Source: JBEBVQ01 sp964527735 (GTDB lineage Bacteria; Bacteroidota; Bacteroidia; Chitinophagales; Chitinophagaceae). Taken from it: a DNA stretch of 64,000 nucleotides. Where the stretch lies: positions 186,001-250,000 of the forward strand of contig CAZGPG010000001.1 of the NCBI GenBank assembly GCA_964527735.1. The letters run 5' to 3'. Position 1 is the stretch's first letter. Each line of letters opens with the position of its first letter. The translations under genes were made by a program, and so were the position numbers. The notes below the pieces were generated by a model. It was not told the DNA's origin. It made no database searches and worked only from the letters and a program-made list of their open reading frames with translations. Shown one piece after another: positions 27,225 through 35,478 of the stretch.

Positions 27225-27584
27225 ATGTCAGTAGCACCTAAAGTAGTCCGCCGCCAGAAACTGCGCTGGCGCATTCGTGCGAAAGTGAAAGGAGTCGCTC
27301 AGAAGCCCCGCCTTTCTGTATTTCGCAGTAATAAGGATATATATGTCCAGTTGATCGATGACGCGAACGGCGTCACACTGATGGCCGCCAGCTCCCGCCA
27401 GAAGGATATAGCTGCCCAGCCGGGAAACAAAACGGAAAAGGCGTTTCTGGTAGGAAAAGCAGCAGCAGCCAAAGCGAAAGAACTCGGTATTGAAAACTGT
27501 GTATTTGACCGCGGTGGTTATTTGTATCATGGCCGTGTGAAAGCAGTTGCCGATGGCGTCCGTGAAGGTGGCCTGAAATTATAA
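27225..27584 (+). CDS. rplR: 50S ribosomal protein L18
   Basis: 119 residues. KPRLSVFRSNKDIYVQLIDD, GKAAAAKAKELGIENCVFDR and GGYLYHGRVKAVADGVREGG match L18, which binds 5S rRNA with L5. The stop is followed within 6 bp by heptamer repeats. Confidence 0.98.
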   Translation: MSVAPKVVRRQKLRWRIRAKVKGVAQKPRLSVFRSNKDIYVQLIDDANGVTLMAASSRQKDIAAQPGNKTEKAFLVGKAAAAKAKELGIENCVFDRGGYLYHGRVKAVADGVREGGLKL

Positions 27585-27590
27585 ATCTTT

Positions 27591-27611
27591 AGTAACAAGT
27601 ATTAAGTAGCA
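27591..27611 (+). repeat. Degenerate heptamer array, rplR-rpsE spacer
   Basis: Three 7-bp units, TAGTAAC, AAGTATT and AAGTAGC, then a partial AAG. These are the same words as in the array after rpsS (21845-21886), in the same strand orientation. Confidence 0.7.
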
Positions 27612-27658
27612 AGAAAGCCGGAGCGGTAATGATTGTTTCCGGCTCAAATCAGATAATA

Positions 27659-28177
27659 ATGGCGAAAACACAATTAAGTCGCGTAAAGGCCAATGAACTG
27701 GAACTCCAGGAGAAAGTAGTTTCGATCAACCGCGTAGTAAAGACGACCAAGGGTGGCCGTGCGTTCAGCTTTTCTGCGCTCGTAGTGGTTGGGAACGGAA
27801 ATGGTGTGGTAGGACACGGTCTGGGAAAAGCCAAAGAAGTTCAGGAAGCGATCACGAAAGGCATAGATGATGCAAAGAAAAACCTGATCCGTGTGCCGCT
27901 GATGCATGGTACCATCCCGCACGACCAGCTGGCCAAAGAAGGCGCTGCTAAAGTGCTGATCAAACCGGCCGCAGCCGGTACCGGAGTAATCGCGGGTGGC
28001 AGCATGCGCGCTGTGCTGGAAGCCGCAGGTTATACCGATGTATTGTCCAAATCACAAGGCTCGGCTAATCCGCATAACGTGGTAAAAGCTACATTCCGTG
28101 CGTTAAGCCTGCTGCGTGAGCCGATTCAGGTGGCGAAGCAACGTAATATTCCTTTGAAAAAGGTATTCCACGGCTAG
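27659..28177 (+). CDS. rpsE: 30S ribosomal protein S5
   Basis: 172 residues from the ATG at 27659 (MAKTQLSRVKANELELQEK); the in-frame ATG at 27629 adds ten non-conserved residues. EKVVSINRVVKTTKGGRAF, GLGKAKEVQEAITKGIDDAK and GSANPHNVVKATFRAL are S5 signatures (decoding fidelity, mRNA entry). rpmD follows after 56 bp. Confidence 0.97.
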   Translation: MAKTQLSRVKANELELQEKVVSINRVVKTTKGGRAFSFSALVVVGNGNGVVGHGLGKAKEVQEAITKGIDDAKKNLIRVPLMHGTIPHDQLAKEGAAKVLIKPAAAGTGVIAGGSMRAVLEAAGYTDVLSKSQGSANPHNVVKATFRALSLLREPIQVAKQRNIPLKKVFHG

Positions 28178-28233
28178 GCGCTGCCCGGCAACAAAAATGC
28201 TCATTACTTAATTTATTGAATTTATACAGCGTC

Positions 28234-28419
28234 ATGGCTAAGATTAAAATAACACAGATGAAAAGCGGTATTGACCGTCCCGAACGTCAGAAACGTACGC
28301 TCAGGGCGCTTGGTCTGCGTAAATTACATGCCACTGTGGAGGTAGAAGCCACCCCCCAGATACTGGGTATGGTACAAGCCGTACACCACCTGGTAAAAGT
28401 AGAAGATCTGAAGGCTTAA
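28234..28419 (+). CDS. rpmD: 50S ribosomal protein L30
   Basis: 61 residues from the ATG at 28234; the frame upstream begins at a TTG and adds six residues. KIKITQMKSGIDRPERQKRT and LRALGLRKLHATVEV are typical of bacterial L30. It is positioned between rpsE and rplO as in most bacteria that carry it. Confidence 0.96.
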   Translation: MAKIKITQMKSGIDRPERQKRTLRALGLRKLHATVEVEATPQILGMVQAVHHLVKVEDLKA

Positions 28420-28484
28420 TTATTATTTAACCCCGATTTGCGAGCGGTTATACATTCCGCGCAAGTTTAAAAATTGTAAAGATC

Positions 28485-28931
28485 ATGCAGTTGCATTCAC
28501 TGAAGCCCGCAGCAGGCTCCGTAAAGAAAACAAAACGTATCGGCCGGGGCGAAGGCAGCGGCCACGGAGGTACTTCCACACGCGGTAATAAAGGTCAGCA
28601 ATCCCGTACCGGTTATCAATCCAAAAGAGGCCATGAAGGCGGCCAGATGCCGATTCAGCGCCGTATGCCCAAACGGGGATTCAAAAACCCTACCAGGGTT
28701 GATTACAAGGTATTCAATCTGGGGCAACTTGATCATCTCATTGAAAAATACAACATCGAAGAAATTACACCGGAAAACCTGTATATCAATGGTCTGGTCA
28801 ACCGGACGGATCTTGTAAAAATACTGGCCAACGGGACATTGAAAACAAAAATAAACTTCAAGGTAAATGCGGCCAGCGCCAAAGCCAGAGCAGCTATAGA
28901 AGCTGCAGGCGGCACCGTCGAACTTGTCTGA
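28485..28931 (+). CDS. rplO: 50S ribosomal protein L15
   Basis: 148 residues. MQLHSLKPAAGSVKKTKRIG, the Gly-rich GRGEGSGHGGTSTRGNKGQ and GGQMPIQRRMPKRGF are diagnostic. A perfect 15-bp hairpin lies just downstream before secY. Confidence 0.98.
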   Translation: MQLHSLKPAAGSVKKTKRIGRGEGSGHGGTSTRGNKGQQSRTGYQSKRGHEGGQMPIQRRMPKRGFKNPTRVDYKVFNLGQLDHLIEKYNIEEITPENLYINGLVNRTDLVKILANGTLKTKINFKVNAASAKARAAIEAAGGTVELV

Positions 28932-28940
28932 TCATTTGAC

Positions 28941-28974
28941 ATAAAAGACGCATTTGGATAAATGCGTCTTTTAT
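28941..28974 (+). terminator. Perfect 15-bp hairpin between rplO and secY
   Basis: Arms at 28941-28955 and 28960-28974 (ATAAAAGACGCATTT and its exact complement) around a GGAT loop, starting 10 bp after the rplO stop. The A-rich 5' arm and T-rich 3' arm (CTTTTAT, then CGTTTATT) resemble a bidirectional intrinsic terminator. It would lower transcription into secY-map or mark a processing site. Confidence 0.72.
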
Positions 28975-29012
28975 CGTTTATTCGCATTTCATTCTGATTA
29001 ACAACACTCCCT

Positions 29013-30368
29013 GTGAAGAAATTAATTGAAACGCTTAAAAATATATGGAGTATTGAAGAGCTTCGTAAGCGTATCCTTTTTACCTTATTACTGATCCTCG
29101 TATACCGGGTAGGGTGTTATATTACGCTCCCCGGGCTTAATCCGGCTTTGCTGTCAGACGACGGAGGACCGGAAGGTCTGCTGGGTATCCTTGATATGTT
29201 TGCGGGTGGCGCCTTCAATCGTGCGGCTATTTTCGCGTTGGGGGTAATGCCTTATATCTCTGCTTCGATCTTTATGCAGCTTGCAGGTATCGTTGTGCCC
29301 CAGATTGCGAAGATGCAGAAAGAAGAAGGCGGAAGGCGCAAGATCACTCAGTATACCCGTTATCTCACAGTTATTGTAACCCTCTTCCAGGCGAGCGCTT
29401 ATGTGGCTTATCTGAATACGCCGCAGTATGCCGCTGCGCTTGATCCGCATTTTTCAGGATTCCTTTTCTGGCTTACTACGGTGATCGTGCTTACTGCAGG
29501 TACCTTATTTGTAATGTGGCTGGGTGAAAAGATCACCGATAAAGGTATCGGTAACGGTGTTTCGCTGCTGATCATGGTAGGTATCATGGCACGCCTGCCC
29601 CAGTCTATTGTACAGGAGCTCAGCAGTCTTACTTCCCGTGTTGCGGGCGGCGGCGGCATCCTGCTCTTTATGCTCGAAATGATCGTATTTGTTGCCGTAA
29701 TCATGGGGCTGATCGTACTTACGCAGGGTATCCGCAAAATACCGCTCAACTATGCCCGCCGTATTATTGGTACAGGTAACGCATCGGCCGGCGGCGGCGC
29801 CCGCGATTTTATCCCGCTGAAAGTGAACTCTGCCGGTGTAATGCCGATCATCTTCGCCCAGGCAATTATGTTCCTGCCAGCTACTCTGGCCGGCTTTGCC
29901 AGCAGTGATACTGCCAATAGCGGACTGGTTCGCGCCTTGTCAGATCACACTTCACTGTGGTATAACCTGATCTATGCGGTACTGGTCATTGCCTTTACTT
30001 ATTTTTACACAGCGCTGATCTTTAACCCGACGGATATTGCGGATAATCTCAAAAGGAACAATAGCTTTATACCCGGCGTTAAGCCCGGAGAGGCAACAGC
30101 AAACTATATAGCTACCGTCATGGACCGTATCACATTGCCGGGTTCCATTTTCCTGGCAATTGCGGGCATTCTGCCGGGTATCGCCGCTTTGTTTGGCGTT
30201 ACCAGCGGGTTCTCTACCTTCTTCGGAGGTACTTCCATGCTGATCGGTGTTGCCGTTGTGCTGGATACGCTCCAGCAGATAGAAAGCCACCTGCTGATGC
30301 GCCAATACGACGGATTGATGAAAACAGGCCGTATCTCAGGTCGTACGCCGGCCAGGGCTTCCGTATAA
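29013..30368 (+). CDS. secY: Preprotein translocase subunit SecY
   Basis: 451 residues with ten membrane segments. The GTG at 29013 is the best start (MKKLIETLKNIWSIEELRKR), as no ATG lies near it. ALGVMPYISASIFMQL (the TM2 region), the basic cytoplasmic loop KMQKEEGGRRKITQYTRYL and NSAGVMPIIFAQAIMF are SecY hallmarks. It forms the protein-conducting channel of the inner membrane and so feeds the T9SS substrates in this window. map follows after 15 bp. Confidence 0.97.
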   Translation: MKKLIETLKNIWSIEELRKRILFTLLLILVYRVGCYITLPGLNPALLSDDGGPEGLLGILDMFAGGAFNRAAIFALGVMPYISASIFMQLAGIVVPQIAKMQKEEGGRRKITQYTRYLTVIVTLFQASAYVAYLNTPQYAAALDPHFSGFLFWLTTVIVLTAGTLFVMWLGEKITDKGIGNGVSLLIMVGIMARLPQSIVQELSSLTSRVAGGGGILLFMLEMIVFVAVIMGLIVLTQGIRKIPLNYARRIIGTGNASAGGGARDFIPLKVNSAGVMPIIFAQAIMFLPATLAGFASSDTANSGLVRALSDHTSLWYNLIYAVLVIAFTYFYTALIFNPTDIADNLKRNNSFIPGVKPGEATANYIATVMDRITLPGSIFLAIAGILPGIAALFGVTSGFSTFFGGTSMLIGVAVVLDTLQQIESHLLMRQYDGLMKTGRISGRTPARASV

Positions 30369-30383
30369 CCGAATGTCTTACGA

Positions 30384-31205
30384 ATGATATACATCAGAAC
30401 TCGCGAAGAGATTGAGTTGATCACAAAGAGCGCTTTAATGGTTAGTGCCACCTTGACAGAGGTGGCAACTTTTTTAAAGCCCGGTATTACCACGCAATCT
30501 ATAGACCAAATGGCGGAAACGTTTATCAGGGATAACGGAGGTATACCTTCATTTAAAAATTACAATGGTTTTCCTGCTTCCCTTTGCATCAGCGTGAATG
30601 AGGTGGTGGTGCATGGCTTTCCTTCGGATTATGAATTGAAAGACGGAGATATTATTTCTGTAGACTGCGGAGTGTATATGAACGGATATCACGGCGATAG
30701 CGCTTATACTTTTGCCGTGGGGAATGTCCGTGAAGAAACGCTCCGCTTGTTGCGCATTACAAAAGAGTCTTTATTCCTGGGCATAGCGCAGGCTGCCGCG
30801 AATAACCGGGTGGGCGATATTTCTTTCGCCATAGAAAACCATACCTGGAAGCGGAATGGCTATGGCGTGGTACGGGAGCTTGTAGGACATGGCGTCGGTA
30901 AAAAGCTGCACGAAGACCCCCAGGTTCCGAACTATGGCCGTCGTGGCGATGGCAAGCGGCTTAAGGAAGGGATGGTGCTTGCCATCGAGCCGATGATCAA
31001 TCTCGGGAAACGGGAGATTTATACGCTTGCTGACGGCTGGACGGTAGTTACGGCTGATAGTCTTCCTTCAGCGCATTTTGAGCATACTACACTGGTGTCG
31101 AAGGGAAGCGGTCGTCCGCTTTCGGATTTTACCCCGATCGAAGCTGCAGAGAAAAATAACCCCGAGTTGAATAGCAGCATTTATGAACAGACTGCTGCGG
31201 TATAG
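30384..31205 (+). CDS. map: Type I methionine aminopeptidase
   Basis: 273 residues. It removes the initiator methionine from nascent proteins. The five metal ligands are visible: D in VDCGVYMNG, D in GYHGDSAYTF, H in LVGHGVGKKLHEDPQVPNYG, E in LAIEPMINLG and E in HFEHTTLV. The last 20 or so residues (EAAEKNNPELNSS onward) extend past the usual end. It is the last gene of the ribosomal cluster here; infA and the alpha operon do not follow. Confidence 0.96.
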   Translation: MIYIRTREEIELITKSALMVSATLTEVATFLKPGITTQSIDQMAETFIRDNGGIPSFKNYNGFPASLCISVNEVVVHGFPSDYELKDGDIISVDCGVYMNGYHGDSAYTFAVGNVREETLRLLRITKESLFLGIAQAAANNRVGDISFAIENHTWKRNGYGVVRELVGHGVGKKLHEDPQVPNYGRRGDGKRLKEGMVLAIEPMINLGKREIYTLADGWTVVTADSLPSAHFEHTTLVSKGSGRPLSDFTPIEAAEKNNPELNSSIYEQTAAV

Positions 31206-31265
31206 TGATCCATTCAATGTGACAAATGTGTCACATTTAACACATTTGTCACATTGAATGGATCA
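31206..31265. terminator. Perfect 26-bp inverted repeat after map
   Basis: Arms 31206-31231 and 31240-31265 are exact complements around the 8-nt loop CACATTTA, starting one base after the map stop. The arm contains a second, nested palindrome TGTGACA-N4-TGTCACA (31218-31235). No T-tract follows, but a stem this long would block exonucleases or polymerase. It also underlies the first codons of the longest MutS-like frame, which argues for the later start of that gene. Confidence 0.75.
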
Positions 31266-31311
31266 TTGTATTGTCGCAATACCTCCTTATCCCTGTAAAA
31301 GGAAGACTGGA

Positions 31312-33099
31312 ATGGATCCCCGTATATTTTACCAGGAGCATCTTACCGCCGCACAGGCAACACACGCCACGTTGCTGCGGCGTATCTCGTCATTAGGATG
31401 GCTGCGCACCCTTGTTGTTATACTGACCGTCTGTGGTATATGGCTGCTGGTGCGACAGACCCAGGGACTGTGGTGGCTGGCCGCTTTGCCGGGAGCCGCT
31501 GCTTTTTTGCTGCTGCTGAATTATCATAATCATATCAGGCGCCGGGAATGGGAATGCCGGGTGCAGATACAAGTATTGGAAGAGGAGTTGAAAGCGCTCG
31601 ACGGCGATTTCGGCCATCACCCCGGTGGCAGTGAACATATTGATCCGCTCCATCCGTTCAGCTACGATCTTGATATTTTCGGGAAAGGATCTGTATATCA
31701 ATTGTTGTGCCGCGCGGTTACATTACAAGGTGCAGCATCGCTGGCGCAATGGCTGAAAGAACCGTATGCGCCAGACGCCCGTGCCTGTACCAGCCGGCAG
31801 GATGTAATGCAGGAGCTGAGCGCACAGCCGGATTTCCTTCTGCGCTACCGTGTCGCCGGCCGCAGCGCTCCGGAAGCTGCCGGAGACTTCGATAAAATAA
31901 TCAGCTGGCTTGATCAGCCGGATATCTTCAACGGGAAAAAAGCAGCCCACTGGCTTAGCTGGATATGCCCCGCGATTACAATAGCCGCCATTGCGTTGTC
32001 TGTATGGCAGGGTGGATGGCATCCCGCGCTGGGCTTGTCTATTGCACTCAACTGGGCGGTGCTGCTCCTATTCAGAAAGCAGACCCGTACCGGGTTTTAT
32101 TTTTCAGGGAAACTGGCGGGTTTTGTCAGCAAATACGAAGGCGTATTCCGTGCAACGGCGCAGATGTCGTTTCAGCACCCGTCCCTGCAGGCAACTGTTG
32201 ATGCGGCACAACAGGCCGTAAAAGGGATACCCGCTCTGAAGAAGCTGGTGCAGCGTATAGAAAACCGCCAAAACCCCTTCGTCGGACCTTTGATGAATGC
32301 ATTATTCATGTACGACATACAGAATGTGCTCGCGCTCGAGCGCTGGCGGAAACGGGAAGGGCGTTCCCTGGAAGCAGCCCTGGCCGGTTCGGGAGATTTT
32401 GATGCCCGTATTTCTCTCGCTGTATATACGTTCAATCATCCGGCACACATATTTCCGGATATTGCGGCAGATGGCAGGCCGCAGCTAAGCGGTACGGGTG
32501 TAAAACATCCACTGTTGCCGGCTGCAACAGCGATCGGCAATGATTTTGTAATAGGGGATACAGAGCAGATGTACCTGCTGACCGGTGCAAATATGACCGG
32601 GAAAAGCACCTTTATCCGTACCGTCGGCATCAGCCTTGTTTTTGGGCACCTTGGATTGCCTGTACCTGCCGGAAGCCTTACCGTTACGCTATGTCGTGTC
32701 TTTACCAGCATGCGTATTACGGATTCCGTTCAGGAAGACATTTCTTATTTCAAAGCAGAATTAAACCGTATCCGGGAGCTTTTGCAGACAGTCCGCAGCT
32801 CCGGCCGGCCCTGCCTGGTATTGCTGGACGAGCCTTTGCGCGGCACCAATTCTGCAGATAAGCAGTCGGGTACGGAGGCGATCATCCGGAAGCTGCTGCA
32901 GGAAGGGGCCATCGGCATCGTGGCGACACACGATACCAGCCTGGGGCGCCTGGAACAGGAACTGGAGGGAAAGATCCGCAATTATCATTTCGAGAGTCAT
33001 GTGGCCGGCGATATACTGGAATTTGATTTCCGGCTGAAGCCGGGCTGTTCCGTAACCAATAATGCTACGCTGCTGATGCGGCAGATGGGTATTCTGTAA
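31312..33099 (+). CDS. Membrane-anchored MutS-family ATPase
   Basis: 595 residues from the ATG at 31312; the frame upstream begins inside the hairpin and is not conserved-looking. Four hydrophobic segments, at about 30-47, 52-69, 213-231 and 238-254, predict two membrane hairpins. The C-terminal part is a MutS domain V: Walker A GANMTGKST (425-433), TSMRITDSVQEDISYFKAE and Walker B CLVLLDEPLRGTNS (LLDE near 504), with the later ATHD. No mismatch-recognition domain (MutS I) is present. Proteins of this shape are widespread in Bacteroidota, without an established role; mismatch repair is unlikely. Confidence 0.85.
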   Translation: MDPRIFYQEHLTAAQATHATLLRRISSLGWLRTLVVILTVCGIWLLVRQTQGLWWLAALPGAAAFLLLLNYHNHIRRREWECRVQIQVLEEELKALDGDFGHHPGGSEHIDPLHPFSYDLDIFGKGSVYQLLCRAVTLQGAASLAQWLKEPYAPDARACTSRQDVMQELSAQPDFLLRYRVAGRSAPEAAGDFDKIISWLDQPDIFNGKKAAHWLSWICPAITIAAIALSVWQGGWHPALGLSIALNWAVLLLFRKQTRTGFYFSGKLAGFVSKYEGVFRATAQMSFQHPSLQATVDAAQQAVKGIPALKKLVQRIENRQNPFVGPLMNALFMYDIQNVLALERWRKREGRSLEAALAGSGDFDARISLAVYTFNHPAHIFPDIAADGRPQLSGTGVKHPLLPAATAIGNDFVIGDTEQMYLLTGANMTGKSTFIRTVGISLVFGHLGLPVPAGSLTVTLCRVFTSMRITDSVQEDISYFKAELNRIRELLQTVRSSGRPCLVLLDEPLRGTNSADKQSGTEAIIRKLLQEGAIGIVATHDTSLGRLEQELEGKIRNYHFESHVAGDILEFDFRLKPGCSVTNNATLLMRQMGIL

Positions 33100-33199
33100 A
33101 CAATTCATTCAGGAGCATATTTCCGTATAAATATTTTCATTTTTTGATAGTTACAATAATTGTTTTTTCAGTTTTATACATTTCTTCCATTAATACTAT

Positions 33200-33223
33200 A
33201 AAAGCATAGCTGCTTGCTTTTTT
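33200..33223 (+). terminator. Intrinsic terminator-like hairpin
   Basis: AAAAGCA and TGCTTTT form a 7-bp stem with an 8-nt loop, followed by a run of T to 33223. It lies 100 bp downstream of the MutS-family gene and before the next secreted-protein gene. Confidence 0.5.
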
Positions 33224-33260
33224 ATATCATTGCAAATGTTTAATTTCATTGCTTACTAAT

Positions 33261-33785
33261 ATGGTTTTTATGGGTAGGAAATATCTTATTGCTGCCGGTA
33301 TCTTATTGGCCGGCAGTATCCCCGCAGGTGCACAATCGGTTGGGCCTGCTATATTGAACAGCGCAGGAGGGGCTGCTGTGGTGGCAGGTAACACTTATGA
33401 ATTTTCTGTTGGAGAAATGGTACTGGTGCAAACATTCAGCGGGCCGGACATTGTTGTAACACAAGGTGTGCTACAGCCGTCTCCGGGCGCTACCGGGGTG
33501 ATGGACATAGCATTCTTTGAAGGGCGGATGTCTGTATATCCCAACCCTGCGGAAGACCAGGTATTCCTGCAACCTGATATGCCGTCGGGAGGAAAGTTGC
33601 TTTGCCGGCTATACGATGCTGCGGGAAAGCTGGTGCACAATGCTGCGCACGATCTTGCCCGTGGAAATGAAAAACTATCCATTCCGCTGACTGCCCTGGC
33701 CGCAGGCACGTACATGCTCCAGGTAGAGTTTCAGCAGCAAAAGAAATCTTACCATAACGCTTATCAGATACAGAAACTGGACTAA
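33261..33785 (+). CDS. Small secreted protein with T9SS type A sorting domain
   Basis: About 174 residues. The ATGs at 33261 and 33270 are both possible starts; the second gives a compact signal peptide MGRKYLIAAGILLAGSIPAGAQ-type, split here as MGRKYLIAAG and ILLAGSIPAGAQ. The middle (YEFSVGEMVLVQTF, then VTQGVLQPS) is a pattern common in small Bacteroidota secreted proteins. The last 80 residues start with MSVYPNPAEDQVFLQ and end with AAGTYMLQVEF, a type A sorting signal. The function is unknown. Confidence 0.82.
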   Translation: MVFMGRKYLIAAGILLAGSIPAGAQSVGPAILNSAGGAAVVAGNTYEFSVGEMVLVQTFSGPDIVVTQGVLQPSPGATGVMDIAFFEGRMSVYPNPAEDQVFLQPDMPSGGKLLCRLYDAAGKLVHNAAHDLARGNEKLSIPLTALAAGTYMLQVEFQQQKKSYHNAYQIQKLD

Positions 33786-33838
33786 CAAGCTTATATTCTT
33801 CTTCCGGTTATTTCTATAATTTTTAAATCCCAAACAAC

Positions 33839-35371
33839 ATGAGATCATTTCTTATTTTGAGTATGCTTTTTCTGACCTTTTCCGGGTTTCAGGAAGCTAT
33901 GGCCCAGGCGCCGCAACGTTTCAACTACCAGGGAATCGCACGTGGAAGCGGCGGAGACCCGCTTGCTTCCCAGAATATCGGGCTGCGTATTTCCATTCTT
34001 AATGGTTCTCCTTCCGGTACGGCTGTTTATACGGAAACACACCAGACGACAACTAATGCTTACGGGCTGTACACGCTTGCAATCGGGGGCGGTACTGCTG
34101 TTAATGGTAATATTGAAACAATAAACTGGGGCTCCGACGATAAATATATACGTGTGGAGATTGACCCTGCCGGAAGCACGAATTATACCAATATCGGTAC
34201 GGCGCAATTACTGAGTGTGCCCTATGCATTGTATGCGTCATCAGGCGGCGGTGGCACTCCCGGCCCTACTGGTCCTGCCGGTCCTGCGGGACCACAAGGT
34301 CCTATTGGTCCGCAAGGCCCTGCGGGTAGCGGTTTGACCAACGGTACACAAAACCATGTGGTGAAATTTACCGGAGCTACAACGGCGGGTAATTCCCAGA
34401 TCTATGATAATGATACTAATGTGGGGATTGGAGTAACAAATCCCGCTGCGAAATTACACATCTCCGGTTCCCGGGATAAGGACATAACTCTGCATCCATT
34501 GCTGAATAATCCTTCAAGGCACCAGGCATTTATCGCACAAACATCGAATACAATCACAAATGTGGTTAGTAACGGTGTGATTGGACTCGCATCTAACTCA
34601 ACGGTACGAAACTATGGGGTTGTAGGATTGGCAGTAAGTTCGACAGACACATCTGTGAATGTAGGTGGGGAATTTATTGCGTTAAATCAGATGACTAACA
34701 AACTGAACATAGGGGTCACCGCAACTGCTATAGGGAGTTCTTTTTTCAATGTGGGTCTTATTGCAGATGGTGATGTGGCAGGTTTGTTTTATGGTAATAC
34801 GGAAGTAGTAGGCCACTCGTACGTTGCAGGAACTATGCAGGTCGTGGGCAGCATGTCGAAAGGCGGTGGTACTTTCAAAATAGATCACCCATTGGACCCT
34901 GAAAATAAATACCTATATCATAGCTTTGTGGAAAGCCCGGATATGATGAATGTCTATAATGGGAACGTGGTGACCAATGCACAGGGAGAGGCTGTGATTA
35001 CACTGCCGGATTATTTCTCTGCTTTGAACAAAGATTTCCGTTATCAATTGACCGTAGTTGATGAACACCAGTTTGCTCAGGCGCGCGTGAATCAGAAAAT
35101 TTCAGGCAATCAATTTACGATCAAGACCGATAAGCCAAATATCGAGGTGAGTTGGCAGATAACAGGTATCCGCCAGGATAAATTTGCCCAGGCACATCCT
35201 GTTGTTCCCGAGGTGGAAAAAGAAGCCGCTCATAAAGGGTATTATTTGCATGCAGCAGAATGGGGGCAGCCCGAGTCCAAAAGCATTAAAAGTCAGATTC
35301 AAATGGCTCACGAAGCAGCACGAACATTATATAGAAGTAACACTGTGCCTGCCCGGGTTATTCAGAAATAA
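33839..35371 (+). CDS. Secreted collagen-like repeat surface protein
   Basis: 510 residues with a signal peptide (MRSFLILSMLFLTFSGF, cleavage after MAQ). Residues 24-135 (RFNYQGIARGSGGDPLASQN, later LLSVPYALYASS) are the N-terminal module of many Bacteroidota tail-fibre-like surface proteins. Residues about 140-162 are collagen-like Gly-X-Y triplets (GPTGPAGPAGPQGPIGPQGP). NVGIGVTNPAAKLHISG and the C-terminal region resemble phage-fibre or trimeric adhesin shafts, with YLYHSFVESPDMMNVYNGNV near a conserved self-assembly block. It is probably displayed on the surface; the export route is unclear because no T9SS tail is seen. Confidence 0.8.
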   Translation: MRSFLILSMLFLTFSGFQEAMAQAPQRFNYQGIARGSGGDPLASQNIGLRISILNGSPSGTAVYTETHQTTTNAYGLYTLAIGGGTAVNGNIETINWGSDDKYIRVEIDPAGSTNYTNIGTAQLLSVPYALYASSGGGGTPGPTGPAGPAGPQGPIGPQGPAGSGLTNGTQNHVVKFTGATTAGNSQIYDNDTNVGIGVTNPAAKLHISGSRDKDITLHPLLNNPSRHQAFIAQTSNTITNVVSNGVIGLASNSTVRNYGVVGLAVSSTDTSVNVGGEFIALNQMTNKLNIGVTATAIGSSFFNVGLIADGDVAGLFYGNTEVVGHSYVAGTMQVVGSMSKGGGTFKIDHPLDPENKYLYHSFVESPDMMNVYNGNVVTNAQGEAVITLPDYFSALNKDFRYQLTVVDEHQFAQARVNQKISGNQFTIKTDKPNIEVSWQITGIRQDKFAQAHPVVPEVEKEAAHKGYYLHAAEWGQPESKSIKSQIQMAHEAARTLYRSNTVPARVIQK

Positions 35372-35391
35372 CTATTCTTAAACTTTATATA

Positions 35392-35421
35392 AAGCGTCTT
35401 GTTTTCAGGGCGCTTTTTTTT
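35392..35421 (+). terminator. Intrinsic terminator of the collagen-like gene
   Basis: AAGCGTC and GGCGCTT form a 7-bp stem (one G-T pair) followed by eight T residues, 20 bp after the stop at 35371. Confidence 0.85.
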
Positions 35422-35478
35422 ATGCCTGCCAGCCCGAAAAATCGTAATTTGCAGGGCATTTTAGCAGGAATTTTCTCA

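Noticed and set aside
31258..31311. Longer N-terminus for the MutS-family protein
   Set aside because: The first codons overlap the 26-bp inverted repeat and the extension looks unlike the family; the ATG at 31312 is preferred.
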